From NCBI GenBank assembly GCA_025504975.1, contig JANUWI010000007.1, positions 1,054,001 to 1,118,000 of the forward strand: a stretch of DNA of 64,000 nucleotides, read 5' to 3'. Shown in pieces: positions 34,095 through 45,486 of this stretch (positions are counted from its first letter, which is position 1; each line of letters starts with the position of its first letter). The notes below the pieces were generated by a model that was not told the DNA's origin, searched no databases, and saw nothing but the letters and a program-made list of their open reading frames with translations. Origin of the DNA: Plenodomus lindquistii (taxonomy: Eukaryota; Ascomycota; Dothideomycetes; Pleosporales; Leptosphaeriaceae). The translations under genes and the position numbers were made by a program.

Positions 34095-35753
34095 GGTCTT
34101 ACTGCAGGCCGGTTGTCAGCGCACGTGTGTGGTGTGGCAAAGAAATGTCGCGGGGCGCAGGGGAAGGCGCTGTCGGTCGCATGTGAACGGCAGGCGCTCC
34201 CATGGCAGGCGCGATGGCGCGATCGAGGGAGGAAACAATGTGCCGCCACATACCCAGTGCGATTTGCCAACTAGAGATTGCTGCGATTGTATGTTGATTG
34301 TCAAGCTACGATAGGGTTTTCCTCCAAAGTAGCGTCTGTGAAGAGACAAGAGTACTCGGCCAGGACAAGCACGCAGCCAATTCCGTGGGGGACAGGGTCG
34401 CGTGGGCCGTTTGAATGCCCCTGTCCTAGCCCCCGCACACGAGCGCCATTGGACCCTGCTCCTCCATACGACTGCCACACGACAAGCCACGGTGACGTCT
34501 TTGTCTTACGTTCCCGTGGTAAGGCGGCTTAGCCATCTATCCGCATCCTCCGCATCCTCCGCATCCTCCAAGATACCACGTGCTTACACCCGCTGTATCT
34601 GCGAGCTCTGTGACCTGCCGAGGCGGTTCTGTCGGATGCGCATTTGCTGTCTGTGGCTTCACATGCATGCACACGACACTTGCGGGGCCTCTTTGTCGTC
34701 ACCGCGCCATGCGCCTTGCCTTGCATCTTTCCAGCGTGGCGCCGATTCGACGTCTGCACCTGCCTATTCCATTCCAAGTCGGCATCGGCACGTGCTACAG
34801 CATCGAGGTGGTTACCATGGTCTCGAGAGTGACCTTCATGTCCCTACAATGTAGCTAGGAGAATATCGACGGATACAAGTTGACAGTGTACGGCTAACGA
34901 GGCCTGGAGCCTTTGCTGAAAAGAGCAGATCAACTGATAAGCAAGTAAAATATGTGCATAAATAGTGAAAGAATTCTAAATCTTGTAGTTAAATCACAAG
35001 TACCAAATCATGAGAAACCCTGCCAGACAAGAGACAGCGCCAAGGTCTACACCTTCTTTTCCCATGCGATCGAGGATTAAAGATCCAAAAACAGGACTGT
35101 CTTCCCATCCTACATCCTCTCCAAATCTCCCAACCCTACAAAGCCCCTCTCTCTACCACAAGCCATACCAATCTCCCTCCCCTCTCTCTCCAACCTCCCT
35201 TGATGCCCATTCTCCCACCCCGGAAACCACGCATATAATACTGTGTAAAATCATCATCGTGGTGGTGGAATCCAACATCTGAGCGAGAGAAGAGTTAGGG
35301 ACAGTCATGGCAGATGCCGTTGCGTGTGTAGAACGTTCGTTAATGACGAGTGGGAGAGAAGAGGTGGTGGGTGTGTAGCTTGAACAGGCGCAGGTAGATG
35401 AGGAGGATGATGATGATATCTTGGATATGGTATGTATGGTGTTGCTTGGAGACTTGTGTGAAGATTGGGTTGTGTGGAGTGAGATGTAGCGTTGAGCTTG
35501 AGATGTTGTGGAGAGGATAGATAAAACGAAAGGCTTGGGAAGGTAGACGGCACGGAGTGAATAGCTTCGTCTTTGAATGATATATTCTGGCGATGAATCT
35601 TGGTTGACGATTGTGGGCACTGGTCCTTGGTACCAAAGGTTTGTGCGAAGGATAGACAATATAAAAATACGCTTGTCAATTATCCATCCCTTTCAACCGA
35701 CCGAACATCATATATAAACGTGGACACGAATATGAGCAGCATCAGACCACCAC
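34095..35753. other. Intergenic, no gene seen
   Basis: About 1.65 kb. Holds the kinase promoter and the 3' end of the second porter. ORFs at 34402-34854 (plus) and 35153-35659 (minus) are low in complexity and have no match. Confidence 0.45.
34541..34569. repeat. 9-bp tandem repeat, three copies
   Basis: Three perfect copies of CGCATCCTC. Confidence 0.85.
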
Positions 35754-37426
35754 TTACTCCCTCCTCTCAAAAACAGTCTTCTCCTCCGGACTCATAGAAA
35801 TACTCTGATGCCTCGCCGGATCCTTATGCTCAATCGCCGCACCCTCCACAACATGATTCGCCCCACCAAACACCGCATCCATCTCCTCAAGCGACACCTT
35901 CTTCGTCTCTGGCACGCAAAACCACACAAACGCCGCAAGCAAGAAATTAATACCCGCAAACATGTAGAAGGCGTAAAACCCCTCGTTCTTGAGGAAAATG
36001 GGAAAAAACTGCTGCACAATCGAGTTTACGACGTTTTGTGTCTGCGAGCACATGCCGACGGCTTGGGCGCGGATGTTCATGGAGAAGATTTCCGCGGTGA
36101 AGATCCAGACGGTTGCGCCCCAGGATGGCTTGTCTGTTGAGGTTGTTAGTCTTGTTTGGTTTAGGGGAGGGAGATGTGGTGGAGGGGAGGGGAGGGCTTA
36201 CAGAAGAAGGCGAAGAGGAACATGATGAAGACGATGGCGATTCCCACGGGCTCGCTCTTGGCACCGTCGAAGGAGGGTGTTTGTGTTTCGACAGTCGCAG
36301 CGATTAACATGCATAATCCCATGCCGATACCACCGACGATGAAGAGGAATTTGCGGCCGAAACGATCGACTGTCCATGTAGCGTTGAGGGTGAAGAGGAT
36401 GCTGAACGTAGCGTTGAGCGCATTGATAAGAGCGACGGTGTCGGCGCTCTTGAAGACCTTCTTGTAGATGATGGTGCTGTACGAGTTGAGGGTTCCTTGT
36501 CCTGTGATTTGCTGACCGCCGTTGACAATCATTGCAATGTACATCCTCTTGCGGACGGACTTGTCCTTCCAGAGAGCAGAGTATCCAGATGAAATGGCCT
36601 CGGCTTCGAACTCAATAGCCTCGCGAATAGTGGTGATCTCCTCTTCAACTATCTCTTCAGAAGCACGGACACGGCGCAGAGATCTGCGCGCCTTTTCGTA
36701 GTTTCTTGACTTCTGGACGTACCAACGCGGGGACTCAGGAATGAAGAAAACTTGGGAGACGATGAGGATAGGCATGAGCAGCTGGAAGATGACGACCATC
36801 TTCCAGTCCCACTCGCCGAGGCCCTTGGGGTGCTTGCTGGTAGCGAAGCTGATCCAGTAGGCGATGAAGGCACCGACAGAGTAGAACATTTGCCAGAAAG
36901 ACATGATCTTGCCTCGAATCTCGCTCGGTGCGAGTTCTCCAATGTAAATGGAACCAGCAGCTATGCAACAATTAAATCAGCATCTCAGGTTGGTGGAAGA
37001 TGACATACTCAGTGATAGACCCTGGCCAATACCAATGAGAACACGGCCGGCGATGAAGACGGCGATTTGACCACGAGGAGCAAACGTCTGCATCAAGGTA
37101 GCGATGATGACAGCGATGGCGCCGGTAGCCATGCCCACTCTGCGACCAGCGAAGTCGGCAAGAGGGCCACCCATGAAGAAACCAGCTACGACAGCACCAA
37201 CGGTGTACGATGTGTTGATCGCGCCGATGATGTTCGGACTGGGATTATTGAAGTATGCGACCCAGTTTTTCGAGTTCTGAAGGGCGTTGAAGACGGAGGC
37301 ATCGTAACCGTAGAGCACCATGCATGATGCTGCAACGAGCGAAATGTACCTGTTGATGTCAGTGAAGCTCAGCAAAGACGATGAGCATCTAGCATACCAG
37401 TTGTACACTCTTGTTTTGTCCACCAT
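35754..37426 (-). CDS. MFS sugar porter (hexose type)
   Basis: Four exons, 37426-37398, 37349-37009, 36960-36202 and 36133-35754, give 502 aa. Sugar-porter motifs: GYDASVFNAL in helix 1, GGPLADFAGRR between helices 2 and 3, GRVLIGIGQGLSL, PESPRWYVQKSR before the cytosolic loop, GGQQITGQGTLNSYS in helix 7, TVDRFGRK, WTAEIFSMNIRAQ-type sequence in the second half, and VPETKKVSLEEMD at the end. It should import a hexose or related sugar at the plasma membrane. The start exon is 29 nt, so the first 10 residues (MVDKTRVYNW) come from a separate small exon. No regulator or enzyme gene lies next to it. Confidence 0.93.
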
Positions 37427-39205
37427 CTTGATGGTTGTTCCTCAGACTTGCCCTAGAGACTGAAAGGGTCGGTCTTGTGCTTGAAAACGACTTGTGACTA
37501 GAACTCCGCAAAGGACACAGCAGGATGCTCGTAGTTTAAGGGAGAAGAACCCCAGCAGCGACACCTACCCAGTATAAATACAATTGTAACCTGATAGCAC
37601 GGGCAGCACGCTTATCGTACCCTGCCGTACCCCATGGGCTGGGACGCCATACCTGGGTTCTAGGATACGTGCATACCGCCTCAACACAGATATCACACGA
37701 ATCACCTTGCCAATGCCGCCTCAAAAGCTTGCCCTAGTGCCAATGCACTAAAGATGGGCCTCTCTTCTCCATGCGCTTCGAATCTGGGGCCCCATACTGT
37801 GGTTGAAACGGAGAATCCGACTCCACATGATCAATGGAAAGGCGCTCTCATGAAGTTCCACGAATGAGAGACGAGATGGCTTTGTATTGAAGGGTGGTTC
37901 TTTGGGGCAAAGGCCCTTCGGAGCGCTGCCGAAGACATGTCTAGCTCGTCGGTTAGACTTTGCAGAGCTGGGATTGGCGGAGATGTCTACCCGAACGGGC
38001 AGTAGTTCATGTCCGGGGTAAGCTGCAAGCATCTCAAGCTTCGTCGCGACGAGGGGGTGCGGCGAAACAAAGCATTTGGCGTTTTCTGGGATTGCTTATT
38101 TCCAAGTTTAAAGCATTGGCAGGCACAATGATGGTTGATGGTCATGTAAAAAAGGACTGCGAGTCCTATTAAAAGCCACTTGTCATCCGTACTCTATCAC
38201 ACCTTCATGCGCTCAGAATGGTTCTCTGAAGAACTCATCTACTGTATCATGGCGAAGTCGCTTCATAGCTAGTTAAGTGGATACGGGTGGGTCGGCAGCT
38301 CGATGCCGCAGACAGATGCCCTCGCTGCACATCTTCCGTTGGTGTCTCCCACACGCGGGGGCGAACGCGTTGGTCGTATCAACACGTGCATGAGTGAAGT
38401 AAGGGGCTTGATCCGGTTGAGTCTTGTCAATTGTTGAGTTTCACGGCCCACAGTCGCGACATATCGTTGCGATATCCCCTGGTGCCTTTGTTACGTCGAG
38501 ATGAAGGCATGGCAAAATCTCCGAGTTGAGCCCGTCGTTCATCAACACTTGCGAGTGTGACATCGGTCATATTCGTCGCACCATATGTATGAATGCGCAA
38601 GTATCGCATAAGAGTCGAACGTTGTTGCTGAAGTGGGCCGGCATTGCTTTGCACCTTCTATGAAGATGCAGCCGGTTCGAAGGGGGAATTGTTAATCGAC
38701 CTCGCCAGAGCTTAACAACTTCACGCCGGGTAAAGTATCCCCCTTCCATAGAGATTGCAGAAATCTAGAGGATAGAATTAGTATATCTCATATTTTACAA
38801 CAATCTAGCCAAAAAACAACAACAGCATTCGTCTAGAAAGATGAGCATGTTTCGAAGCCCAAAAGAAGAGAAACAGATGATGTTCAACGCTAGATGACGG
38901 TCTCAAGCAAGCGTACTCGTTCCGACGTATGGTAGTTTATTAGCCCAAGACATCAAGAATCTTAGCAGGCGAGGTCCAATAACATCGTCTCCCAGCATGT
39001 GAAGGCTGCGCCACATCACGTAATCACCAGCCACACCACGTGGCGCACACCATCCCACTTTTTCGCCCGCTCACGCATCGAGACCCTTAGTCGCCCTCAC
39101 CGCCCGCACCCGCCTAACGTTTCTCACAGCCTCCCCGTATAAACCCTCAAAAGCTTCCCCTTACTACGACTCTCACAAAAAACACAACCCTCCCATACAC
39201 TCAAG
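37427..39205. other. 1.8-kb intergenic, no supported gene
   Basis: Promoters of the divergent porter and TMA7 genes. No ORF here has a match or plausible splicing. Confidence 0.45.
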
Positions 39206-39411
39206 ATGCCTTCCGGACAAGGAGGTAAGTAGCAACGCCGCATCGCTACAGTGGGGCTGCGAGGAACGAGAACTCAGACTGACAAAACCGCGCGCGCCCA
39301 GCTGGTACGAACCCGATCCACAACAAGAAGCCCAAGAAGAAGACGCAAGAACTCGACGAAGACGATCTCGCGCACAAGGCTAAGCTCGCTGCTGGTACGT
39401 CTTTACCTCTT

Positions 39412-39447
<36 letters not shown>

Positions 39448-39660
39448 GCACATCAACCCGCCCCCGCTTCACACCCGCCAGACTGCTGCCGTCGTTCTCC
39501 ACAAGGGACCTTTGTTGTACACAGGGGGGAAAAGTGGGAACGATAACTAACAAGAGTGATAGATAAGAAGGCACAAGCTGAGCTTGCAAAGACGGTTGGA
39601 AAGGGCAAGGGACCGCTCAACACGGGATCGCAGGGCATCAAGAAGTCTGGCAAGAAATAA
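39206..39660 (+). CDS. TMA7: Translation machinery-associated protein 7
   Basis: Three exons, 39206-39224, 39302-39394 and 39563-39660, give 69 aa. It starts MPSGQGG, has the lysine-rich KKPKKKTQELDEDDLAHK middle, and ends GPLNTGSQGIKKSGKK, which is the family's invariant tail. Tma7 is a small basic ribosome-associated cytosolic protein. The segment after MPSGQGG (AGTNPIHNKK) differs from the KAKPLK found in many fungi. The second intron (39395-39562) is long for this genome because it carries a CA repeat. Confidence 0.95.
39413..39445. repeat. (CA)n microsatellite in TMA7 intron 2
   Basis: About 16 CA units close to the donor side of the intron. Confidence 0.95.
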
Positions 39661-39942
39661 GCGCTGGGCGATGAGCCGATGATGAAGGGAATTGAGACTG
39701 TGTTGGAGAAGAAAGAAGTGTGATGGACGGGACACAACTGCGAAACGATGAAAGATACCAAGGGCCTGGGAGTCATATGATCTAGGCGGCGTTGACATAA
39801 ATCCATGAAAAATGCATGGGTTATGATTGATCTATCAAGGCCTTCTGCAACTATACGTGCTAGGTTTCTTTTACCACGGACTCTAGCAGTCTGCTTCAAC
39901 ATTGCCACTGCCTCGACCTTTACTCACACACAGAACACACTG

Positions 39943-41091
39943 TCACTCAGAGTGAGTAACAACCACTCCCGGTATCGCCACCGCAGACTTCTTCTTCTCC
40001 TTCTCTTCAGCCCTACATTCATGGCTCTTCTCCAGCTTGAACAACGCCTCTGCATTCCCCCACGCCACGCGTTCCCACTCCTCTTTTGTCAAAAACCCAC
40101 TTTCGCGCAACTCCTCCATCAGTGCCTTGCCTCTCTCCTCCAGCGGATAATTGCTCGCATACAGCACTCTGTCCATGGGAATCTGCTCAAGTAGCGCTCT
40201 CATACTAGACATTTCGTGCACGTCGGCGGTGGAGAGGTAAATATTGTGTTGCCAGACGTCGAGGTATGAACGCTTGGGTTTATCGGTGGCGGGGACGTTG
40301 GACAGTAGGTGTTCGATGCGGGGGAGGAGGGAGGGGAGAGCACCAGGGTGACACAGTATGAGGCGGAGACTGGGGTGTCGGTCGAAGACGCCGCTGAGGT
40401 AGAGATGTAGGAATGGCAAGGGTGAAGTGGTGTGAGAGGTGTGCATGTGCGTTAGGAATGGTGCGAGGACGGTAGCGGGTAGGTCGCGCTGATATTCCGG
40501 TATCTGGGATCTTATTCAGCCTTGTCCCTCTTGTCTTTGGGTGTAGTCATAGGATCGTACGTCTGCAACAGTAGGCCACAGCTCCCTCAACGCAATTGGG
40601 ACCCTACACTTCACTGCTGTCTTCCATACCTCTTCCCATCCGCTATCACCTACGATTTCCTCCCCTCCTTCCCCTCTTTTCAACCCAACGACACCTCCCG
40701 CAAACCCGTACTTCGAAACACATCTCTGTAGCTCTTTCGCCGCTTCTTTCCCATCCGCCCTTCCCCCAGGTAACAGCGCCAGTCCCGTGAACTTCTCGGC
40801 ATTGAGTCGGACCGCGTTATACAGTGCATCGTTGAAGCGCGAACATGCTTGTGGAGATGCCGAGATGGGGATGTGTGAGATGATCTGGCGAGAGTGGCCG
40901 AGTACATGGCGCATATCCTTCATACGGGCGGGACCGACATTGTGGAGTTTGGCGAGGGTTGGGATTGTGAGGAGGTGGAGGACGGGGAGAGATTTGTCGG
41001 TCGGAGCGGTGGAGCTGGACGTTACTGGGATGGAAGGACTGAGGTAGGATTCTAGGGTTGCGATTAGGTTTGGTGTGGATGTCGTGCTCAT
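39943..41091 (-). CDS. Amidohydrolase-family protein, metal site apparently degenerate
   Basis: Two exons, 41091-40561 and 40503-39943, give 363 aa. The C-terminal half matches the barrel end of amidohydrolase-2 (PF04909, decarboxylase/hydrolase) proteins: FDRHPSLRLILCHPGALPSL, a middle WQHNIYLSTADVH and DRVLYASNYPLEERG. In the family these carry metal or catalytic residues: the first His is kept here, but the usual S-D-Y-P has N instead of D. The N-terminal D-x-H-x-H motif is not visible in exon 1 or upstream in frame, and the central barrel His is replaced in PIALRELWP. So it may be inactive or the N-terminus is missing. A 30-codon ORF overlaps the start codon. Confidence 0.7.
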
Positions 41092-41180
41092 GTTGTGGAG
41101 AAGCGAGTTAGGAATGGGGGGTTAGGGACTCGAACGTTTGGGCGGTTGATGGAGCGCAGTGTGCGGAGAGTGTGGATCAT
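41088..41180 (-). other. Upstream ORF overlapping the amidohydrolase start
   Basis: A 30-codon ORF in the +1 frame ends with TGA that overlaps the main ATG as ATGA. Its product is rich in Arg and Ser/Thr with no acidic residue (MIHTLRTLRSINRPNVR), like a mitochondrial presequence. It could be a translational uORF, or the true N-terminus if a splice or base difference joins the frames. Confidence 0.3.
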
Positions 41181-41719
41181 GGCGCGGCTATATCGGGTTG
41201 TTGGTGTGGAAGGCAGGTGCGATACTAGCTGGAATGTTTGGGACATGTCCGTTCACAGAAGGAACAATCGTAAACATCTCATGCTTTGTCTCCCCATGAG
41301 TGGTCAAGCGAGACTATTATGAAATGTTTATTTGTGTATTGGTACATTCGTTTGACAGTACCCTCTCAAATTACGCTTCCTCTACGCTCCTCACCCTCCG
41401 CAATTCTAACGAGGCTCTCCTACGCCGGCCTCCTTCGTGCTTTCGAAAAACCGATGACTCTTATCGCTCGACCTTTTCTCTATATTCGACAGCGTCGTTC
41501 GCATGGTGTGAGACTGAGGTGATCTCGATGTTCGATCGTAATAGATATGCTGATAGCGAAGTGCCTTCCACTGCTCGAAAGCTTTCATGGGTGTCTTGCT
41601 CTTCCAGGCTGAGGTTGAGGAGACTTCAGGGAGTGTGTTCTGATCGCGCGTTTCCGACGACAGTAAATGTGAATCTTATGTGCGCCAACTCATGTTGACG
41701 CCAACACTGCCGCCTTCAT

Positions 41720-41983
41720 TCACGATGCTCTGCGACCTTTCTTGCTTCCAAGAGTGAGAGCTCGTCTGCGAATAGTGTCCATCTTGCTCTCGGCAGTGGG
41801 CGACGTAGGACTCGCACACTGGTCGCCTCCAGAACGTCGATCGGCTGGTTGAGAACTCTCCGATGATTGGGATAGCGAACGCTTGCGACTTTCCTCGGCA
41901 AGAATGTCGTCAAGTGAGACGTTGAGGTGTGGGTGAGAGATGGGTGCGACAGTGTCGAGGTTCTCGACGAATCGTGAGGCCAT
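41720..41983 (-). CDS. Small Ser/Arg-rich protein, 87 aa, unknown
   Basis: A single-exon ORF, MASRFVENLDTVAPISHPHL at the start, a serine-rich middle and KMDTIRRRALTLGSKKGRR at the end. The composition is coding-like, with a short ordered N-terminal motif and a basic tail. I recall similar short fungal proteins but cannot name a family. No introns are needed. Confidence 0.4.
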   Translation of the reverse strand: MASRFVENLDTVAPISHPHLNVSLDDILAEESRKRSLSQSSESSQPADRRSGGDQCASPTSPTAESKMDTIRRRALTLGSKKGRRAS

Positions 41984-43493
41984 GTCGGGGATCCAAATGT
42001 ATGAAGGCTTCTAGGAAAGTTGAATGCTGATGTTGCACGTTGACGTGCGGTGTGGTCCAGATATGACGACGGTGATCCACGTGATGGTTGGCTTGTCAAG
42101 GTCGCGTGCTGCTTGATGGGTCTAGGCCTGGTCTGGCGGGTCTCTAAGTTTAGTGTGTGAAAGCTAGGGCTGGATAGAGGTTGTGTAAGAGTGACGATAG
42201 TTCGACAGTGGTGAAGATGGAGATATGGGATATATGCTGGATTGCGTGAAAAGAGCCATCGCAAGCAAGGGCGGAGCACACTTCTAAATACTTCAAAGAT
42301 TCCGGGATCAATTTTGGAGTGCATGTGGACGACGACCGAGCTGCGACAGGGCTCCCGGTCCAGGGTCTCTGAAGCGCCGATCTCTGGGTCTCGACGTTTA
42401 ACGGGGCGTCGCTAATGCCAGGGATGACGATGGTAGGGTCGGGTGGAGAGACGTCTGGAAGGCGGTTGGCAGAGATTGGCGAGCCGCCCCAGACCACGCC
42501 TGCTGACACGACGCCTGTTTTTCGTGCGGCCTGTCGTGCGCGCGTGCAACCGTCAAAGTCCGTACCGCATTTCGACTTTGCAGTCTCAAAATAGCATCCC
42601 TCGCGAGACTCTGACGTCTGGTCCTCCAGGCAGACGCAGACGCAGTGCCTGGCCGACGACTGTTCGAAACAGTACGCGAATGCGGCAAATGCACACGCAT
42701 TCGCCTCCGCCTTCTCTTGCCCAATCGTCTGCCCAATTCACCGACTGCAGCCGGGAAGTCGTGGATATTATTAACGAGCATGCGCAACCCTTTCGCCACG
42801 AGCTGCCGAGATATCCAATAAGCTCCAGAGCTAGACGGCATGGGTTCGGTGTGATCATCAGGCGCGTACGCCACACCAAATTCACTTAGTATTTTGATTT
42901 CGAAGCCCCATAACGTGAAGGTATCCAGTCTACTGTACGGTCCACTGCAGTCACTTCCGCGCGTTGCTGTCCGCGTCGCTTCGTCCCGAATTTCACTGGG
43001 CACTCTGGAGCGGCACAACCATGTACTCTAGATTTCTTCGTTCGTCTCGGCGTGTGACGTATGACGAGGAACTACTTTTCTCATAGCCTCGCTCTTGGCG
43101 ACGAACGCTCATGATACGGCCTTGTGGTCGTGGACAGGCAGCTGCTGCAGGATAGATAGCTCATCATTGTGACTGCGAAGATGCTTGTTGGCGTGCCCCA
43201 CGCATATATGCTGTAGGATTCGTATTGGACATTTTAACGACATCATTGCGCAGGGTCTTGCAGCGAACAGGCCCGCACCCGTGTGGGCCTCTTTTGACAA
43301 CGTTCAGGTCAAACTGCGCCTTCCGTCATATCCACTGTGGGCTTTGCGGACAAGACCAACTACGATAATGGTGTAATGGAAACACCGGACGCTAGCTGGC
43401 ATCTTCAAAATCCTCTGCTTGTCAGCTGTCTGCCTGCCGTGCACCACCGAGGCACGCACGTTAGATTAGTACAGGTGACGGCGATAATGACTC
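41984..43493. other. 1.5-kb intergenic with overlapping ORFs on both strands
   Basis: ORFs 42398-43018 (minus) and 42443-42889 (plus) overlap, are rich in Arg and Ser, and match nothing. No splice pattern found. Confidence 0.4.
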
Positions 43494-45206
43494 TCAATGT
43501 CCGCGACCACGTCCACCTCGTCCTCGTCCTCTGCCTCCGCCACGTCCCCGTCCGTGACCCGCCCCGCGACCTTTGCCCCCGCCTCTGTACCCGCCCCCAC
43601 CTCGATTCGACCGTTGTTGTTCCGCTCTGGGACCTGCCTGCATCAACTGTGACCGCTCTTCCTCTGACGCATGGAATGGATTTGGAATTTGCAGCAAATC
43701 ACAGAATTTTTGCGTGTGCGGATTACTATACTCTAACGGGGCATCATGAACGTGAATGCCCAATTCAGGTTGGTATACCGGTGCTGTCTGCTCAAAGTCT
43801 TCTGGAATCGTCATCTTACCCGGTTCAATGAGATTGTCTTGAACCCATTGTAATTCTTGCTCGATCAGTGGCCTGTATGCAGCATCTCCTTTATCGGCAG
43901 GGACTTGGGCGAACGGATCGCCGACTTGCAGTTCGTGAGCAAAAACGCGGGTGATGGCCAGCCACTCGGGATCGTATTGCAATCGCAGAGGCCGTTGTAT
44001 CTCCGTTGAAGCATGTGGTGTAATATCCAGCAGTTGTAAGAAACTCCTCTTGGGTAAGCACTTGTCAAGCGCCAGGAACCGGGTTGTCTTGTTCGTGATA
44101 TCTTCAGGGAAGGGCAGAGTTGGTATTACTTCGGTCTTCGGACGTGCAAATGAGTCCGGCAATAGTCGCCGTACATCTTCAGGCACCTCTAATGCAGCAG
44201 TGTTACTGGACGGCTCCGCAGCACTCGCTGGAGCTTGTGTCGGTACCGCCGTTGTTGGATTGTCATCGTCGTCCACGTCAAGATCGATCTCGGCATCATT
44301 CTTGGGCGCTTCGACTGGGCTCTCATCTGCCATGTCCAAATCAATTTCGCCATTGTTTACAACCGTCGTGTGAGCCTTGTGAGCGCCTGGAGTCGGCCCT
44401 TCGCGCGCGTCTGCATGTTCCCAGACAGCGGAGAACTTGGCATGCATGTGAGCACTGAACCAGTGTGCAGGGCGTAGGCGTTCCATTACAGTTCGTGCGG
44501 CAACACTACCAAGAGTTCCGTCCTTGGCTTCTTGCTCGAAGTCGGGCTTCCACTTGAAGAGCTGCCGATAGTTGCCCTTCCATTCGATACCACGCGGCCA
44601 ATCGTGGCTCAAGCCAACGTCGACCTGTGTGCGTATCTGGAGCAGTTTGCGCACATCAAGCTCCCTGACGTGGTAGATACTCCTCACGTCGTCACTGTTG
44701 TATGGCAGACGCTCATAATGGGGCTTCTTATGGTTGTAACCCTTCCAAATGCCCGACAAGCCTGCAATGCGTAGAGGACCAACGCGAATGACGTTGGCAG
44801 CGCCCATGTAGTAGATGTTGGGTGCAGCCCATCCTCCATAGTAGAGCTCCCACATGTAGTTGCTGGCTTCGTGGTTGCCTCCAATGAATATGGTCAGGTA
44901 CGGGGCTTCTCGTGCGCGCGAATAGTACTCGTGGAAGTCGTGCATGGCGTAGTATTTGGGGGGCATGGACACGGCCTTGAGGTCGGATGCGTTGCGCACA
45001 GCCTATACGGTCAGCTGTTGTTCGGATACTTGCAGTGCTTTGCGTACCTGAAAGTCTCCGCCTATGATTAAGAGATCTACACCTGGCCAGCCCTTTAGCT
45101 CACACGCCTTTGCTACAGACGCGTAGATCTCGTGCAGCACTCCATGACCGCATCCTTCCACTGCTATGCGCAGGCCATGCTTCGCGAGTAGTGCTGGAGA
45201 TGCCAT
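43494..45206 (-). CDS. DBR1: RNA lariat debranching enzyme
   Basis: Two exons, 45206-45048 and 45002-43494, give 555 aa. The metallophosphoesterase core is complete: VEGCGHGVLHEIYASV, LLIIGGDFQAVRN (made by splicing), FIGGNHEASNYMWEL, GLSHDWPRGIEW and AHWFSAHMHAKF. It cuts the 2'-5' bond of intron lariats in the nucleus. The DBR1 C-terminal domain follows (ALDKCLPKRSFLQLLDI). Two low-complexity parts are added: an acidic insert (NDAEIDLDVDDDDN) after the catalytic domain and a Gly/Arg tail of about 35 residues at the end (GGRGRGRGGRGRGH), a likely RNA-binding RGG region. It is divergent from the Rpr2-family gene with 280 bp between starts. Confidence 0.96.
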
Positions 45207-45486
45207 GACGACTACGGGCGTGGGGTCAACGACAGTCGCAGTGTCTCGTGGGCGCGAGGAGGCGACGAGTGTGAGGCCAGCAACAAGCCTTGATCTCTCG
45301 TGGACGCGGCTTCAAAGCAGCTGGACCCCCACCGCGTTGTAGCTTCGAACTTGCAACTTCAAATGCCGGGAGGGCGCCAGGGACCTGCATTAGCGTCGGC
45401 GATCGGTCAGTAATTTCTACTGTATGCCTCCCAGCACAAGCACGTGAAGTACATCTTCCACGCATTGTCAACAGCACATCGCAGAA
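45207..45486. promoter_or_regulatory. Shared promoter region of two RNA-processing genes
   Basis: 280 bp between the divergent starts of DBR1 and the RNase P/MRP subunit gene. Confidence 0.5.

Noticed and set aside
34402..34854. 150-codon plus ORF after the kinase gene
   Set aside because: Contains the CGCATCCTC repeat and shows no conserved pattern.
38673..38684. GGTTCGAA, resembling a tRNA B box
   Set aside because: No A box at the right distance and no cloverleaf can be drawn on either strand.
41128..41138. GGACTCGAAC, resembling a minus-strand B box
   Set aside because: The flanks do not form an acceptor stem or A box.
41300..41698. 132-codon plus ORF
   Set aside because: No match, no neighbours in frame, atypical composition.
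42398..43018. 206-codon minus ORF overlapped by a 148-codon plus ORF
   Set aside because: Arg/Ser-rich on both strands, as expected from GC-rich non-coding sequence; no match.
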